Source: Loxodes magnus
Taxonomy: Eukaryota > Ciliophora > Karyorelictea > Loxodida > Loxodidae
Reading direction: 5' to 3'
Assembly: GCA_946699065.1 (NCBI GenBank)
Contig: CAMPDV010000457.1
Span: 1 to 64,000 of the forward strand
Length of the DNA: 64,000 nucleotides
Of this stretch, positions 36,116 to 48,950 are shown piece by piece (positions within the stretch are counted from its first letter, which is position 1; each line of letters opens with the position of its first letter). The translations under genes were made by a program, and so were the position numbers. The notes under the pieces were generated by a model that saw only the letters and a list, made by a program, of their open reading frames with translations, had not been told where the DNA came from and ran no database searches.

Positions 36116-37280
36116 TTAAGTTTTACTCTTTAATTCAAAAGAAAACTTTTAGATTCTATTAAGATAATTTAAAATTTAGAGAATAATAATGACTTACTTA
36201 TTAAAAAGCTTGTGCTTTTTAAATTGAAAATCTGAAAAATGATATAGATGTTTCAATTTAAATAAAGCATGCAGAAAGATTTAGATTTTTAGTTTAATTT
36301 AGTAATAATGAGATGTATTTAAAGATTTAAATATAGTAAAGAGGATAATTTAATTACTACTTATATAGTAGAAAGTCAATTAAAATTAAGAGATAATTGA
36401 TTAAGTTAGATTTAAAGAAGAATATAAAAAGCAAATGAATCATAAAGCTTCTATTATCATTAAGCCAAGATAGATAGTTTAAATCAACAAATTAAGTCTT
36501 TAATAAAAGATGAACTTGCTATTTGAGTTTTAAAGCCATCTTTAAAAAACTTTATCAATATTGGTTCTACAATTAAGTGTAGAAATACATAATCTAGAGC
36601 TCTTTGTTGATTTTTAATTTATCTATCATATTCTTTAAAAGATGACTAGCAATAAATTGCTAGAACCAAAGCAAGCAATAATAATATGAAAAATGATAAG
36701 CAAACAAGGTACAAAAAACTACATTATTACGTAGCTTTAATGAAAGAATATAAGGATTTAATCTATTGAAGCAGCTTTATTTGATAGCAATAAGTAAAAT
36801 AGGAAAATGATAAAATCATAGAAGCTAATAGCATCTCTTTATTTATACTTAGAGGAGTAAAAATGAATTTGAGCAAGGAAGAAAAATTCCTTGACTAAAA
36901 TAGCAAAATTTATCTTAAAAGGAAGCTAGAAATTTAATTATGATTAGACTAGAATAAACTGAGAGTAAGCAATTAGAACTATCAAGATATAATGATTTTA
37001 AAAAAGCAGATTTAAATACAGGTATGATAAAAATAACTAAATAGGTAAGACATTTATATATTAACTATAAAGATCTTAATATTCTTCTAAAATTAAATAT
37101 TGCCTTTACTGAAAGTAGTTCATTTAAAAAAAATAAGAGTTTATAATAGCCATTTAATTTATTAATAGAGTTGAACTCAGAATTAGAACAACTTTTATAA
37201 GAACTTTTATTTTATTCTTATATATTTTAAAGAGTATTTCTCTGGCTATAATCGAATCTTCAAATTATGATTATTGATAG
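36116..37280. other. HK2 3' flank
   Basis: No gene supported. It leaves the inverted repeat at about 36,115; 36,600-36,860 matches the 3' flank of HK1 (22,080-22,280, inverted), including the palindrome 'tagcaataaattgcta'. Nothing recognised between 36,860 and 37,280. Confidence 0.4.
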
Positions 37281-37480
37281 AAAATAATAACCTCAGGAGT
37301 TACTCCTTAATCTGAGTTTTACGATTAACATTTACAAGAGTTACTAGCATAAGATATGTTTTTCTACATTCTTGATTGATCATAAGCTATCAGTGTGGAA
37401 TAAATTTCTTCTTAATTAATAGTTTAATTGATATATATAGAGATATATTTAATTCTTACATTATCTACAGTTAAAGCTTT
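37280..37480 (-). pseudogene. kinesin P-loop fragment, central copy
   Basis: Matches 17,360-17,475 of the fusion gene: 'ggagttactcc...ctgag', 'ctagcataagatatgtttttctac' against 'ctagcatagaatgagtttttccac', and 'cataagctatcagtgtgga' against 'cataagcaataagtgtgaa'. Heavily mutated; the P-loop is lost. It lies just left of an R1 copy as in the arm. Confidence 0.6.
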
Positions 37481-37599
37481 AAATCTTATGACTAATATAA
37501 ACCAAAGAAAAAAGGGCTAACTCCGTCTCACTTCATAGAATTCTTGATTCTAAGAATCATCTAAATTTAACCTATTGTGATTTTAATTTAAACCTATTT

Positions 37600-38115
37600 C
37601 AAATGATTTTCTAATTAAACTCTTAGTTCTTTATCTTTAGTAGAGAGTTATCTAGTATTATCCTTAAAGGTAAGTATAGTCTTTTTAATACTTATTTAGC
37701 AATCATTTTACTAAAAGCTTTCTATTTATCTTCTTCCATCATCTTAACTTAATTTGTTTCATATATATGACTAAATACTATTCTAAGTATATTTAACTAT
37801 ATCATATTGCCTTAGTAAAGTATACTCTCATTATAAGTATTATAAGTTAAATCTGAAAGTTACTAATATGGGGAGATATAATAGTATAAGGTATTTTCTA
37901 TCCTAATCTAATCATTAAATACAAAATTACCCAGCAAATATTCTCAGTAGCATTACAATTTATTAGTAGAAACACTCTCATTTGCTTAAGCAATCAACAC
38001 TTACTGAAGTTATAAGCATAAATATGATATTAAGCTTAATATTTTAGCAATCTCATTAATAAATAGGGTTAAGCTTATTTATAATCCAGATCAGTAAGGA
38101 ACTTTTGAAAGCTTT
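37600..38115 (+). repeat. repeat R1, central copy
   Basis: Nearly identical to 28,580-29,100 (direct) and 50,575-51,085 (inverted). On its right it continues into the segment (38,165-38,400) that matches 10.95-11.0 and 11.89-12.07 kb without element B, giving the empty site for that element. Confidence 0.85.
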
Positions 38116-38905
38116 ATTAAATTACTAAATGGGATTAAAGTTATAGGTCAGAAAATAATAAATTGTTTAGGAAGAAAAGAGAAGTCAAAAGGATTATAAT
38201 CAACTAATATATAAAATCTAGAATTTTGCTTTATAGCAGTTCAATAAGAAACTAGACAAAAACTATTAAAAAGTAAAGAAGAAATTATATCTTATTTTAT
38301 TAAGAAGGGATATTTAAAAAGCACTTTAAGTAAATTTTTGATTTTAAGTTGGAGAATACAATTAAAAATAATTGAAATAGTGAAAGATTCATCAATTTAT
38401 TAGCATTCCATTGGATGCAGAAGATCTTGAATCCTATTATATATCATTTATTAAGTAAATTTTATCAAAGCTTTGATCTAAATTTGTAAATAGAACAAAA
38501 GCGAATAGGATTATAAAGGGAAATTGATTTTTAAGTTTATTAAAATCATAATCTTGAAAAGGATCAATGGTCTGTCTATTTTTGCTGGTCAAATATGATG
38601 AAAGTAAGTTTAAGAATCATTTTGAAATAGTGAAAAATATCATTAAGAGGAAAGGAGAAAAGCATTTTTTCAATGCACTATAAAATAGTTAGGTGGGAAT
38701 ACTTTATCCTATCTCTGTTAAAAGAAATAATTTTAGTTTCATAAATTAAGAAAGTATATAAATTAGCTGCTAAAGCTTAAAGAGATAAGCATGTTTCTAG
38801 ATGAAAGGAAATGCTTTATATGTATTAACTATGCATAAATACTTAAATAAGTCTAATTCATTAAAGCATTTAGAATCTAGAATCAAAAGGAAAAAGTTAT
38901 TATTT

Positions 38906-40935
38906 ATATAATGGCTTCTACCTTGAATAAAGAGAATATATAAATAGTCTTTTAGATAACAAAAACGGAATAATTAAGCCAGAAAGATTAGAAAGAAAGA
39001 AGCTAAGACTATTAGACAAAAAAAAAGTTGAACGAATCAAGCTCTTCCTCCCAAGGTAAGATCATGATGGGTATTCAAGAGAAGGAAGAGAACTAAACTA
39101 AAACAGTATTAATAACAATGAAACAATTTTAGCAAATAAATAAAAGAATATCTGACTTTGACGAAATTATATTAAATTAAGGAGAGAGAATTCACAATTT
39201 TGGGAATAAAATTGAAGACTTAAACAACGAAATAATAATATTAAAAAATTAACTAATAGAAAAAAAGTAGTAAGTGAACAAGAATTGTACTTATAATCTT
39301 AAAAAAGTTTTAAGACATCAAATAGAATGATAATCGAAGATTAATAACCTAATGTTTAACAAAATCGCATGAAGAAGGTCCAAACTAAGAAATATTAAAA
39401 CGAATTGGAGCCCTTAAGAAAAAAAGATTTCAAAAAAATAAAGAGTGAACTTAAGTCAAAAGTTGGTTTTATTGCAAATCGAAGTGACATTTACTAAAAT
39501 CTTGTAGGGAATGAAGAATACTTATAAAAAAGAAGAAAATAAAAGATGAAAGGAAATAAACTGTCTTTATATAAACTAGTAAAGAGTTTTTAAAAGAAGG
39601 ATCTTTACAAAACCAGAGCATGAAACGTGAACACTATCCACAAGAAAAAAATGGTCGTGGTATCCATACATGAAACCAAAATGGCAGCACGTACCAGGTT
39701 GAGATCCCAGGAGAGGCAAAACTTTTTTACTTTTAGCTTACATATATATAAACAGTCTTTAATATTAACTACTAAAAGTAATTGCAAAAATTATATACTG
39801 AAAATAAGGCTCTCTAAAATTAAGCCAATTAACTAAACGAAAAAGTTAAAAATGTTGTGAAGATTTAGTTAGACTATGATTAATTAAAATGGAAATCATC
39901 AATAAACTTGAATCTTTGGAAGTGAATACGAGATTATTATAGGTAGAAAAGAAGCTTAACAAGATTACAGCAAAAATATAATTAATTTATTTCAAAAAAT
40001 AATCTAATTGAGATCCTATGCACATCGAGACGGAATATATACCAACTTATAAAAAAAGATAAAAGAAATGAACTCTGGAATAAACCGAGTTAACTATATT
40101 GTACTCAATAAGGACAAATTTATGGAAGATAATTATACTAAGGAATAGAACTACATGAAGCAATAGCAGAAGCAAATAATATTAAAATGAAGAAGATATT
40201 AGAAGAAGTCCAAGAGCATATTATACTACAAGAGAAAAAAATGACTGAGCAATAGAAAAAGAAGAGCAAGAAATCCACTAGCAACTTCGTAGAAAGTTGT
40301 AAGAGCTCTGTAAAAGGTAGCAAGAGCTATGTAAGAATAATTATAGTTAAAATTAAAAGTGGTTAGTCTAACAATGCCAGAGCCTCTATAATTTATTATT
40401 ATTATATAAAAAATATGAAAAATAAATCGTTAGCCAGATTAATAGGTAATCTGTAGCAATGTATACTGTCATACGAGTAATCTCATACTAGATGTCACCA
40501 TAAATGGGGGCGAATGGGCTCCTAAAGATAAGCCTAACTTATTAGAGAGTTTATCTAGCAGTATGAAAGTCTGCCTAACGACTTATATCGGAGCTTGATT
40601 AATCAGGTTTTGAAGTCCGAGTCTCAGAGATCTCTTGCCTTCATATGGATGGATAGGAAAAGATAAGATTGAGAACAATTTTAACTTTTTAATTTAATTT
40701 TAGAAAAATTTAGAACTCATGTGAAATTTTTTACATAAAAAAGAGAATTCCTCTATGGTCTTCACTTTCCAGTCTTCGAAATGAAAATCAAGAATCAAGA
40801 AGAATGTAATCAATTTCGATTTAAAAAAGCTAAGAGAAACAGAAGAACAGTAAATTTTTAATTCGTAATAAACCAAACAAAAGGCGACATCACTATAATA
40901 ATTTATTTATTTGGATTTATTTATTTATATTTATA
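38906..40935 (+). mobile_element. retroelement C (about 2 kb insertion)
   Basis: Flanks 'aatcaaaagga' (38,880) and 'agtcaagatgaaagaaat' (about 40,940) are adjacent at 20,958-21,000, so about 2 kb is added here. Possible target duplication 'tatttatat' lies at both edges but is low complexity. It contains an ORF1-like coiled coil (38,919 onward), a damaged zinc knuckle (about 39,463-39,510), a second coiled-coil stretch (39,780-39,900), an internal ATT-rich tail (about 40,390) and a second block (40,430-40,930) ending GGCGACATCAC plus an AT tail. The internal tail suggests two elements joined or nested. It is GC-richer around 39,600-39,720 and 40,440-40,680. Confidence 0.65.
38919..39900 (+). 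pseudogene. ORF1/gag-like gene of element C, damaged
   Basis: Starting at ATG 38,919 the first 170 codons read a Ser-rich then coiled-coil protein (FGNKIEDLNNEIIILKNQL). The zinc-knuckle-like string WFYCKSK(TGA)HLLKSC is in another frame at about 39,463, so at least one frameshift separates the parts; compared with element B the first Cys is Ser, one residue is added, and the Gly before His is TGA. After it a basic segment and another coiled coil (LYTENKALQNQANQLNEKV) follow. It is the same protein type as in element B, diverged and broken. Confidence 0.5.
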
Positions 40936-42189
40936 AGTCAAGATGAAAGAAATGAATGAATTTCAAAAAAAAATCTAAACAATAAGCAATCAATCAAGTA
41001 GAAGAATAAACGCTTTAAGTTAGCTAAAAATACGTTTATTAAAGTTTAAATTTGACGGAAGGTTTATATTTAAGCTGATCGTATAAAACTTTTCTTCTAA
41101 AATATTTTACTGTGATCATTTTGGTAGCTATCTAACACATCTAGTGATATAATTCTTATATTTAGGTCTTAAGAAAGTAGAAAAAATTTTCAGTAGCCAC
41201 CTCTAATGAAGAAGGGCTTGCATGCTGAAGTTTAATTATACCAAATTAACTTAGAAGTTATAGAAATTAAGCTAGCTCTTTTCAAGTTTAAGGAGAATAT
41301 CAAAAATTATCTTATTTTTTAGCATTAGAAACATCTTTCTGTTAACGCATTATAATGCAAAAGCTTAATCAGCCATAAGTTCTTTACTTAGATTATTTTT
41401 TGGTTTTAGATAGACACTTTTATATAAATAGAGCTAAACTATTATTAGCACTTCAATTTGATTACTCACGTAAATAAGAGAAACTATTTATATCTAATAT
41501 ATGAACTATTAAATACTCTTATAAAACTAAGATTTGCTTCTTTTTCTTGATTTTTGGTTATATTTTAACTAGTTTTAGATTTCTTTGAAAACAATGATCT
41601 CCCAACACCAAATCTATAGAGCCTTTTTAACATGCCACTTATACTTTCTACATTAACTTAAAAATTATTGAACGATATAAGGTTACACCATGATTTTATC
41701 TTTTGTTCGGATAAGTTTTTTTTAATTTAAGCCCTTTAAGCTTATTTTATCTCTTCTAATAAATACTCAAAAAAAACTCATAGTTTCATCTTAAAATTTC
41801 TTTCTCTTATATTAAGAAGAATTTTTCCGTTTATAAACAAACCTCAAATTTCTTTGGATCATTTCTAATAAGAGAATGCTAGAACTATTTTTTACCTCTT
41901 CTAGTCAAGTTATAGAAGACTATACTGAAACCATTTTAATGTAGAAATAAAAAAAAGCATACTAGTAAATACAAAATTAGAAAAAATTATTCAAATGAGT
42001 AGGAGAAAGCTTGTGATCCAATATTTAAGTAGTACCCTTGTTTTTTATATAGTCATTAAATTTGTTCTTCAGAAAGTATTTAAGGAGGCTGATCGCTTTT
42101 ATAAGCTAAATAAAAGAGATTAAAATTAATACTGCTTCAAGATCTCCAATAGTGGGGTTTTTTATTTATTAGCTGCTTTAATAAGCAAA

Positions 42190-42420
42190 CTCTTTTTCAG
42201 ATTATAGACTGGCCAATATGTTCGTTCTGAAGAAATTAGTAAAAATTCGATCCTTTGCTGGTTAACTTTGGAAAGATTCTATTGATTATATTAGATTTGA
42301 AAATGCTAATTTTTGAAAAGGATTTAACTAGAATTCTGCTTATTCTTTAAAGACCATTTACTTGGAGTTTTTTGTATTTATATCTTGAGTATTATAATCC
42401 TGCAGATTTCATCTAATTAG
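42190..42420 (+). pseudogene. hydrolase fragment of kinesin fusion, central copy
   Basis: The string 'tatagactggccaatatgttcgttctgaag' matches, in inverted orientation, the fusion-gene codons for SIDCPGYGRSEG (about 16,460-16,480), and 'attcgatcctttgctgg' matches TIRSYPAE. Indels break the frame. It lies on the strand opposite to HK3 and just inside the 3-kb direct repeat with the HK4 region. Confidence 0.65.
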
Positions 42421-42479
42421 CCTTTTCTCTAATTTATTCTTCAGAAAATGTAGAATATCCTATAAAGATAGGTATAATC

Positions 42480-45400
42480 TATTTCATTTAAAGGTAATTT
42501 TTACTATTCTAATCTATGTATTTTTGTTCCTTATTCAATATTCATTTTACTACTCTATTCTAAATGAAAAGAGATGAAATAGCTTCTATGATTTCACCAT
42601 TTGCTTTTATTTTTTACCGTTGTCAATTAAAAATCATTTCATAGATTAACTTCCTTAAGTTTACTCATAATACCTACATAATGAATGCTTTCCTGAATTT
42701 CAAATGCCTACTATTAGTTGTATTATGAATATTTATTTAGGTTCAAGTGATTGATTACTAGCTATTTTAAGAATAAGATTTTTTAAGAAAATACTCTAAC
42801 TTTTATAAACTTGAATTTAGCATTCAAATAAGGTCAATCATTTAAAAGATAACTTTTAAAGCTTAAATAATAGGATTTAACATATTAAAAAATTAAGTCC
42901 TAGTCTTTAACTTTTTCACTAGACTTAGCCCTTATAATCACTATTATCACTTATTATTAATTTTAGTTTTATTAACTTTTATTATTTCCTTTCTATTCAT
43001 AATATATTGATTATCTTTAATTATTTTTTTAACTTTATCAATAGTAATTAAAATATCCTCTTTACTATATTTATACCCTTTGTATTATACACTTACTCTA
43101 ATAAAATTATTTAAAATCTAATCTTTTCAAACTGCTTAGTATATTAATACCTTATTATTTTAGCATTTTATAAGCTAATAAGCTTTTAGTTTTATTATCA
43201 AACTTATAACATACTTCATTTTAGCCTACCCTTATGGTGATATTATTCCTTTTCTTTCTACCAAAGAATATAAGATTTAATGAATAAATTATCTAGAAAT
43301 AAAAATGCTATACTTGTATTAATTTAAAGTTAGAAAGGAATTTAAATATAAAATGCTTTTATTTAAAAATGTTTATTTTAAGATATAATCAAAAAGGTTT
43401 AAGTCAAATTCCTTTAGATCATAAGCTCTGCATCACATTTTCCATTATTCTTTCAAATTTTGTTGGCTTTTCTAGTACTAAAGTCATTCCTGCGTCTATA
43501 CAAGCTTAAATATCACTTTGATGAGTATAAGCTGTGTAACCTATTATTGATCCTTTAAATCCTAGTTACCGAAGCTTGATAGTTGCGTCTCAACCGTTCA
43601 TTATTGGCATTTAACAGTCCATTATTATTACCTTAATTCCAAGACAACAATTTCTATTGAGCTAGGCTTCATAAAAACTAATGCATTCCTGTCCATTTTA
43701 AGCTTCTATATACTTAATCTAAGTATTTTCAAATAAACTTGTTAGAGTTAATCTAATTAATGGAGTATCATCTACTATCATTAGTTCAGGGCACTAACAT
43801 TTTACTTGATGTAACATTAAAGTTCCAAAATCAGGAATAGCAAGTTTTGATTCTCTATAACTTTCCAAAATAAACTGCTCTTCTATAAGTTTGACAGTTA
43901 CTAAAAATGAAATTGTTGTTCCTTACTTAGATTTTATTTTCAGTGGAGTTGAACTTCTATTCAATTATTTTACTATAGCATTACATATGGGTAATCCAAT
44001 ATTTGCCGAGGGCAATTCATTCAAGGTATTCAAATCACCAAATAGTTCAAGAATTTTTTATTATCTTTACTGATGAATTCCCACACCTTCATCTTGAATC
44101 TTTATCTTCAAGTCTACAGGAGAATTTTCATCTTTTAAGGTTTAAGTAAGCTTGATAGTTATAGTAATTTTTGAGTTCGTATAGGAGTATTTTATAGAGT
44201 TTTAAAGTAACTTAGTAATCACATTCTTAATCCTATTTCTGTCTCCCTCAACAACTTAGAAGCGATTAATATTAACAAATTTAGTCTAAATCTTTATTTT
44301 ATTCTCTGAAATTTCTTACTTAAGATTTCTTTTTATTTCTTTCAATAGATCTTTGAAAGTGAACTCTTCTTTCTGAAGCTAGAAGCTGTTGTTTTAAATA
44401 TCCACGTAATCTTTAAAATTGTTAACCATCAGAAGAATTTCATTTGCTGATGAGCTAATTAGTTGTAAGTTTTACTCTAGAGTTTATTTGAAGTTCGGCA
44501 TCTGATTTTATAGTGAGATGTTTATCTTATTAATCAGATGGAAAATGTTAGTTATGGGATGTCGTAAATGATGTCCTATGGAACGAATTAGCATCATCTT
44601 GTATTTATTTTCTAGATCCAGTTGAATTTTACTCTCTTGATACTCGTAAATCTAAGTTACGTCGTGGAAGCTAATAATTGCAGCTTTTGCCTAATTAAGT
44701 TTGATATTTTGAATGCTTACTTTGTATAACCTATTTTTCTAATTTTAGTTCAAACTTAAAATTTCGAATTTTTTAACTTCAAAGTTGTCCTGGTAAATAT
44801 AAGAAAGAAGTTCGTCTTGAAAGAGTTCAGTTTGAGATTCTAAATATTGAAACTTGTTGATCATCTTAAAGAAATTGCCTTGGAAGAGTTTAGTGGCCTC
44901 ATCGTTCATATAATGAGTAATATTATTGTCGAAAATGACAATTGCGTTATCAGTTTAAGTAGCTATGAACTTGAATTGATTGATTTACTCCTTATAAGAG
45001 GAATTCAGCTTGTACATCTTTCTATTTATCTCATCATTATAATAGAAAAAAATGAACTCTAGAGTCTGTTGAATGCATATAATGGATAGTTAGTAGTTGG
45101 ACCAGTTCTAGAATTGTTCCAGATTAAGGCATAAGGCAATAGTTCCAATTATACTTATGAAGCAGTTGAAGGTAAAATCTTTTATTACGAAGAATCCAGA
45201 AGTAAACTTACAGCATTAGAATGACCAAATATTGAAATTACTGCTAGTTTCGTCTTTCATCATATCTAAACAGAAGAAAAACCCAACAAAGATCGTTGCT
45301 TTTGCAAGTTGGATAGAATATTAGGGATATCTTTTAAGAGTTCGTAGCAAAATATATCCAGCGATCACGTTTGAAACTAGCCAAAAAAAATCACCATCAA

Positions 45401-45620
45401 TTTTATAGAAGAGAAGTTGAACCAACGATCAAAATGAGAAATTGAGGATAACTGTCTTGTAAAGTAAGCTGAGTAGTAACATATGCCTGGACACAATGTG
45501 CTACTTGAAATTTTCCTCACTCTACTTACTGTTAAACTTATATTTGTTCATTATTATAAAAATGCATTTGATACTGTAAAATAAACGATTGAATTATTTG
45601 AAAAGTTATTAAATCAAAAT
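42480..45620 (+). repeat. 3-kb direct repeat, copy with HK3
   Basis: Aligns directly with about 52,190-55,260, covering the HK 3' flank ('ttccttattcaatattcattttactactct', 'cctttgtattatacacttactctaataaaatta') and the whole kinase gene. Identity looks highest from 43,060 on. The 3' flank shared by HK3 and HK4 differs from that of HK1 and HK2 beyond about 230 bases. Confidence 0.75.
43419..45551 (-). CDS. hybrid histidine kinase HK3
   Basis: 711 codons (ATG 45,551; TGA 43,421-43,419), closest in sequence to HK2, its partner in the inverted repeat. All features are kept: membrane segments, PAS-like domain, H-box His 327, N-box, G1, receiver Asp 645 followed by NG and TGA 654. Trp 109 is TGG (45,225-45,227). 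Residue 41 is TGA in the string SF-TGA-S. No indel relative to the other three copies, which implies recent duplication, gene conversion or selection on the protein. Confidence 0.9.
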
Positions 45621-46067
45621 ACTCTTAAAAAGAATGTTCTACTAAACAAATTACTAGACATCTTCTTCGCTTATCAAACTACTATAATCTAATTTTTTCT
45701 ACTTCTAATGCTTTTTTAGGTAAAAACTGGAGAATTTGATTTTGCTTCTCAAAAGGTAAGAAAGATTGTAATATTTTTATTTTATAATTAAATATACTTG
45801 CGAGATCACTTTTATATGCTTTTTATTAGGTTAAAAATTTTGCAATTTACTATTATTAAATCCCAAAATATCAATCGCAAAGGCTTCTAGATTCAACCCA
45901 ATAAGCACTATCTCTCATCACCCTCAACTAATATCTTCTGAAAACTATCATGAAGATATAGTATAAACTTATTATATCTGAATATTTCAAATAACTTCCC
46001 TTAAAATAATCCTAAACTAATCCCTTAAATAATATCAAATAAACTTTTATTTTGCTTCAATAGTTAA

Positions 46068-46387
46068 ATATAATCATTAAAATAACTGTTCGTCTTCCGG
46101 CTTAATTGAAGTTTTAAATGTATAAAATCTCCTTTCCTGCATGTTCGTTCCTTGTGCTCTTTTTCCTGGACTTCTCCCTTTTTAATAATCTGAGTTAAGA
46201 ATTTGTTTTTTTTCCAAATTTTCCCATTTCCCGATGGGAAGAATTCCGTCGCTCGCCATTTCAGTTGCTAATAGTTAATATTACTCCAAATATTCATTCT
46301 TATTCTTTTCTATTGGGGACATTTTCGCCATAGATGTCAAGTGCTCTTGCAAATGTAACATCTTTTCCTTGCTCTAGGAAATATCTT
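46068..46387 (-). mobile_element. 320-base insertion D with 18-base target duplication
   Basis: The 18 bases TTTTGCTTCAATAGTTAA occur at 46,050-46,067 and 46,388-46,405 and only once, inverted, in the left arm (33,328-33,345). The DNA between is GC-richer than its surroundings. On the minus strand one frame is open right through (TGA as Trp) and reads RYFLEQGKDVTFARALDIYG and ENVPNRKEQEW in its first part, then very basic residues. It ends in an AT tail on the 46,068 side. It looks like a short, 5'-truncated retroelement copy; no family is recognised. Confidence 0.8.
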
Positions 46388-48499
46388 TTTTGCTTCAATA
46401 GTTAAGGAATTAATAGTTACTTATGTAAGTTAAATTAGCTTCATGAATTTATAAAATAACTAAGAAATTAATAACCTAATGAGGTTTATAGAGATTGAAG
46501 CTAAAGCTGTTTATAAGATTTAGTCTTTCCTATTTTTATTCTATTTTCACTTGCTGAGCTTCTAGTGAGATTTTAAAATAGGTCTAAAATATGAGAAGCT
46601 AAATCTCAATAATTACTAAAAAGTGGAAAAATAAAAAACAAGTTTAGTGATATCAAGGATAAATTAATAGCAGCTAGTTAATGATTTGAGCTTGTAAGCT
46701 TCGCTTTCCATCTGAAAACTTTAGATAAACAGCCAAAATAAAACCTTCATTAAAGTCACAAAATAAACAAAGTATTTGCAATATCAAAAGAGTAGAAATA
46801 CCTTACAAGCATTCAGTTTAGAATTAGTTAGTCTAGATAAGAAAATGTACCTGAGATTTTAGTTTGAAGGTATAAATCAAAAGCAATTAAGTAATTTAAA
46901 ATTTCTGACTTAAATAGAACAGAAATAAAAATAAGCTACTAAAGTTGCTTTGTAATTATGTGACTGAAGAGAATTAATGAATGAAATTTAAACTCTAAAT
47001 GAGACAAAATACTAATTTTGGACTATTTTCATATAAAAGCCATTAGTTAAGAATTGAGTATTGAAATTGAAAGCAGGAAGTAATTATTGAAAGAATATGA
47101 GTGAAAGGAGTAAGATTCTTAAAAGCCCTAAGAAGAAAGAATCACTCAAAGTTGAATAATAATAATGAATTTAAAATATCTTAATTAGATAAAACTTAAA
47201 ATACTAAGAGTAATAAAAGAGTTAGATTTAAATGAAAAGTAAAGGTTAAAGGAAAATAAATAAAATTAAAGTTGATTAATAAGCAGATTGCTACTCTAAA
47301 AATGACTTATATTGATTATATTCTTTTATCTAAAAGCATATCTTGATTATACTTTAAATAAATAAACTAAAACTACCAAGATGGAAAGAGATTACAGCTA
47401 ATTAAAATATTTCTGCTTAAAGAATGTATTTAAAATATAAATAAACTTTCCTTTTTGCTTAGTTTTCGAATTAACATATGAGTATGATAAATAAAAATAA
47501 TAGAATATCTTGATTTAATAGAACATTCTAAGTATAAATAATAAAAGGTTTATATTTAGTATTCAATAAACTGCATATAAGAGTATTACAATTTCAATGG
47601 AACTAAGAGGATAATTTCCAATAAGAAGAACTGAAATACTTCCATCCAATACAAAAATGTTAAATGATTAACCTCTAAAAGTAATTTCCTTAGTAAGCTT
47701 GCACAGTACATCTCTCTATTAAATAAATCAAATGACTTTGAATTTAAATCAAAGCATAATTAAAATTTTAAAATATGGAACTTAAAAAAGCTTCAGCACA
47801 TCAATCCAATAAGAAACTATATAAGAAAAAGCTGCTGAAATGTATAATCTGGGAGATATAGATTTTACTTAAAATAGATCTACTAAAATAACTTCTATCT
47901 CTATTTAAAATGCCAATTACATATAGCATACGTTAGTATCACTTTTATAGTATTTTAATAACTCTTAGAGCAAAACTTAATTATCTATCTTGAAGCAAAA
48001 CTTAGATATAGTATATCTTAAATCGTATAGCTATCTTTATTAGCCTAAACTGTTTAACTAATACTCTTACCTTATTTACTAAAGTTCTAGTATAATAACT
48101 ATTGGTAGAAATTAAAAAAAAGGGTATTAAATAAAAAGAAAGAGAAATAACTAAGCTTAAGCTATATAAAGAGACTTAAGATAGTAACATTAAAGAAGGA
48201 AACTAGGAAACTTAGACATTTTATAAAGTAGTTGAACATACAAGATCTTAATTTATTGATATAATAAGAATTTAAAAGGTTATTTAAGCTTAGTTTATCT
48301 ATAATCCTTGTAGTTAAGATATAAAGGCAAACTTATAGATGTTTAACTTAAATTATTGGAGATAGAAATTTTAGATTAACTTATAAAAGAAAATTTACTA
48401 ATGAAGTTATCTTTTTAACTAACTTTATCAAATATTATTTATCTTTTGAATCTTAAATTATAGAGCAGGATATTTTATGGATTAAATCTACAGGATTAT

Positions 48500-48950
48500 C
48501 AGACTACAGTTAAGACTAAAATGTATTTGATATATGGATCTTTAAAGAGAAGTCGGCCTTTTTTCTACTATGATTAAAAGGAATATATAAACCAGTTTTA
48601 AATAGGAAAAAGTTATATAGATTAAAGCAAATATTTAATAAGGAAATTACAACATAGAAATTCTGAACCATCTACATTAGTAAATTGTTATCTTAACTTG
48701 GTTTAGTCTGTAATATTGGGAGTAATCTCCATAACTAATTTCTTCAGGACAAATCTAAAGATTATGTAAATTAGAATTCTGATTATTTTCATACATTTGA
48801 TAAATAACTTTCTCTTACTCTATTTAAACGAAGTTCCGTTTTTCCAATCAACACAGCATATTTTTAAGTTGTAGGGAAAAATAGAATTTTCCACTAGAAA
48901 AAGGTTAAAATAAATGTAAAACTTAGTCTCTAGATTAAAAATGCTAGATT
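48500..48950 (-). pseudogene. hydrolase fragment of kinesin fusion, right arm
   Basis: Inverted counterpart of 30,780-31,300. On this strand 'aaattctgaaccatctac', 'ccataactaatttcttcaggacaaatctaaagattatgtaaa' and 'ataactttctcttactctattta' match 16,545-16,740 of the fusion gene ('ttccggtcctgaaccatgcac', 'ccataactagtttctatagagcaagtctgacgattatataaa', 'ataactttctctaactctactta'). Frame is broken. Confidence 0.65.

Noticed and set aside
39605..39836. Overlapping ORFs on both strands in a GC-richer patch
   Set aside because: Within element C; the plus-strand ciliate-code frame with the zinc-knuckle context explains the patch better.
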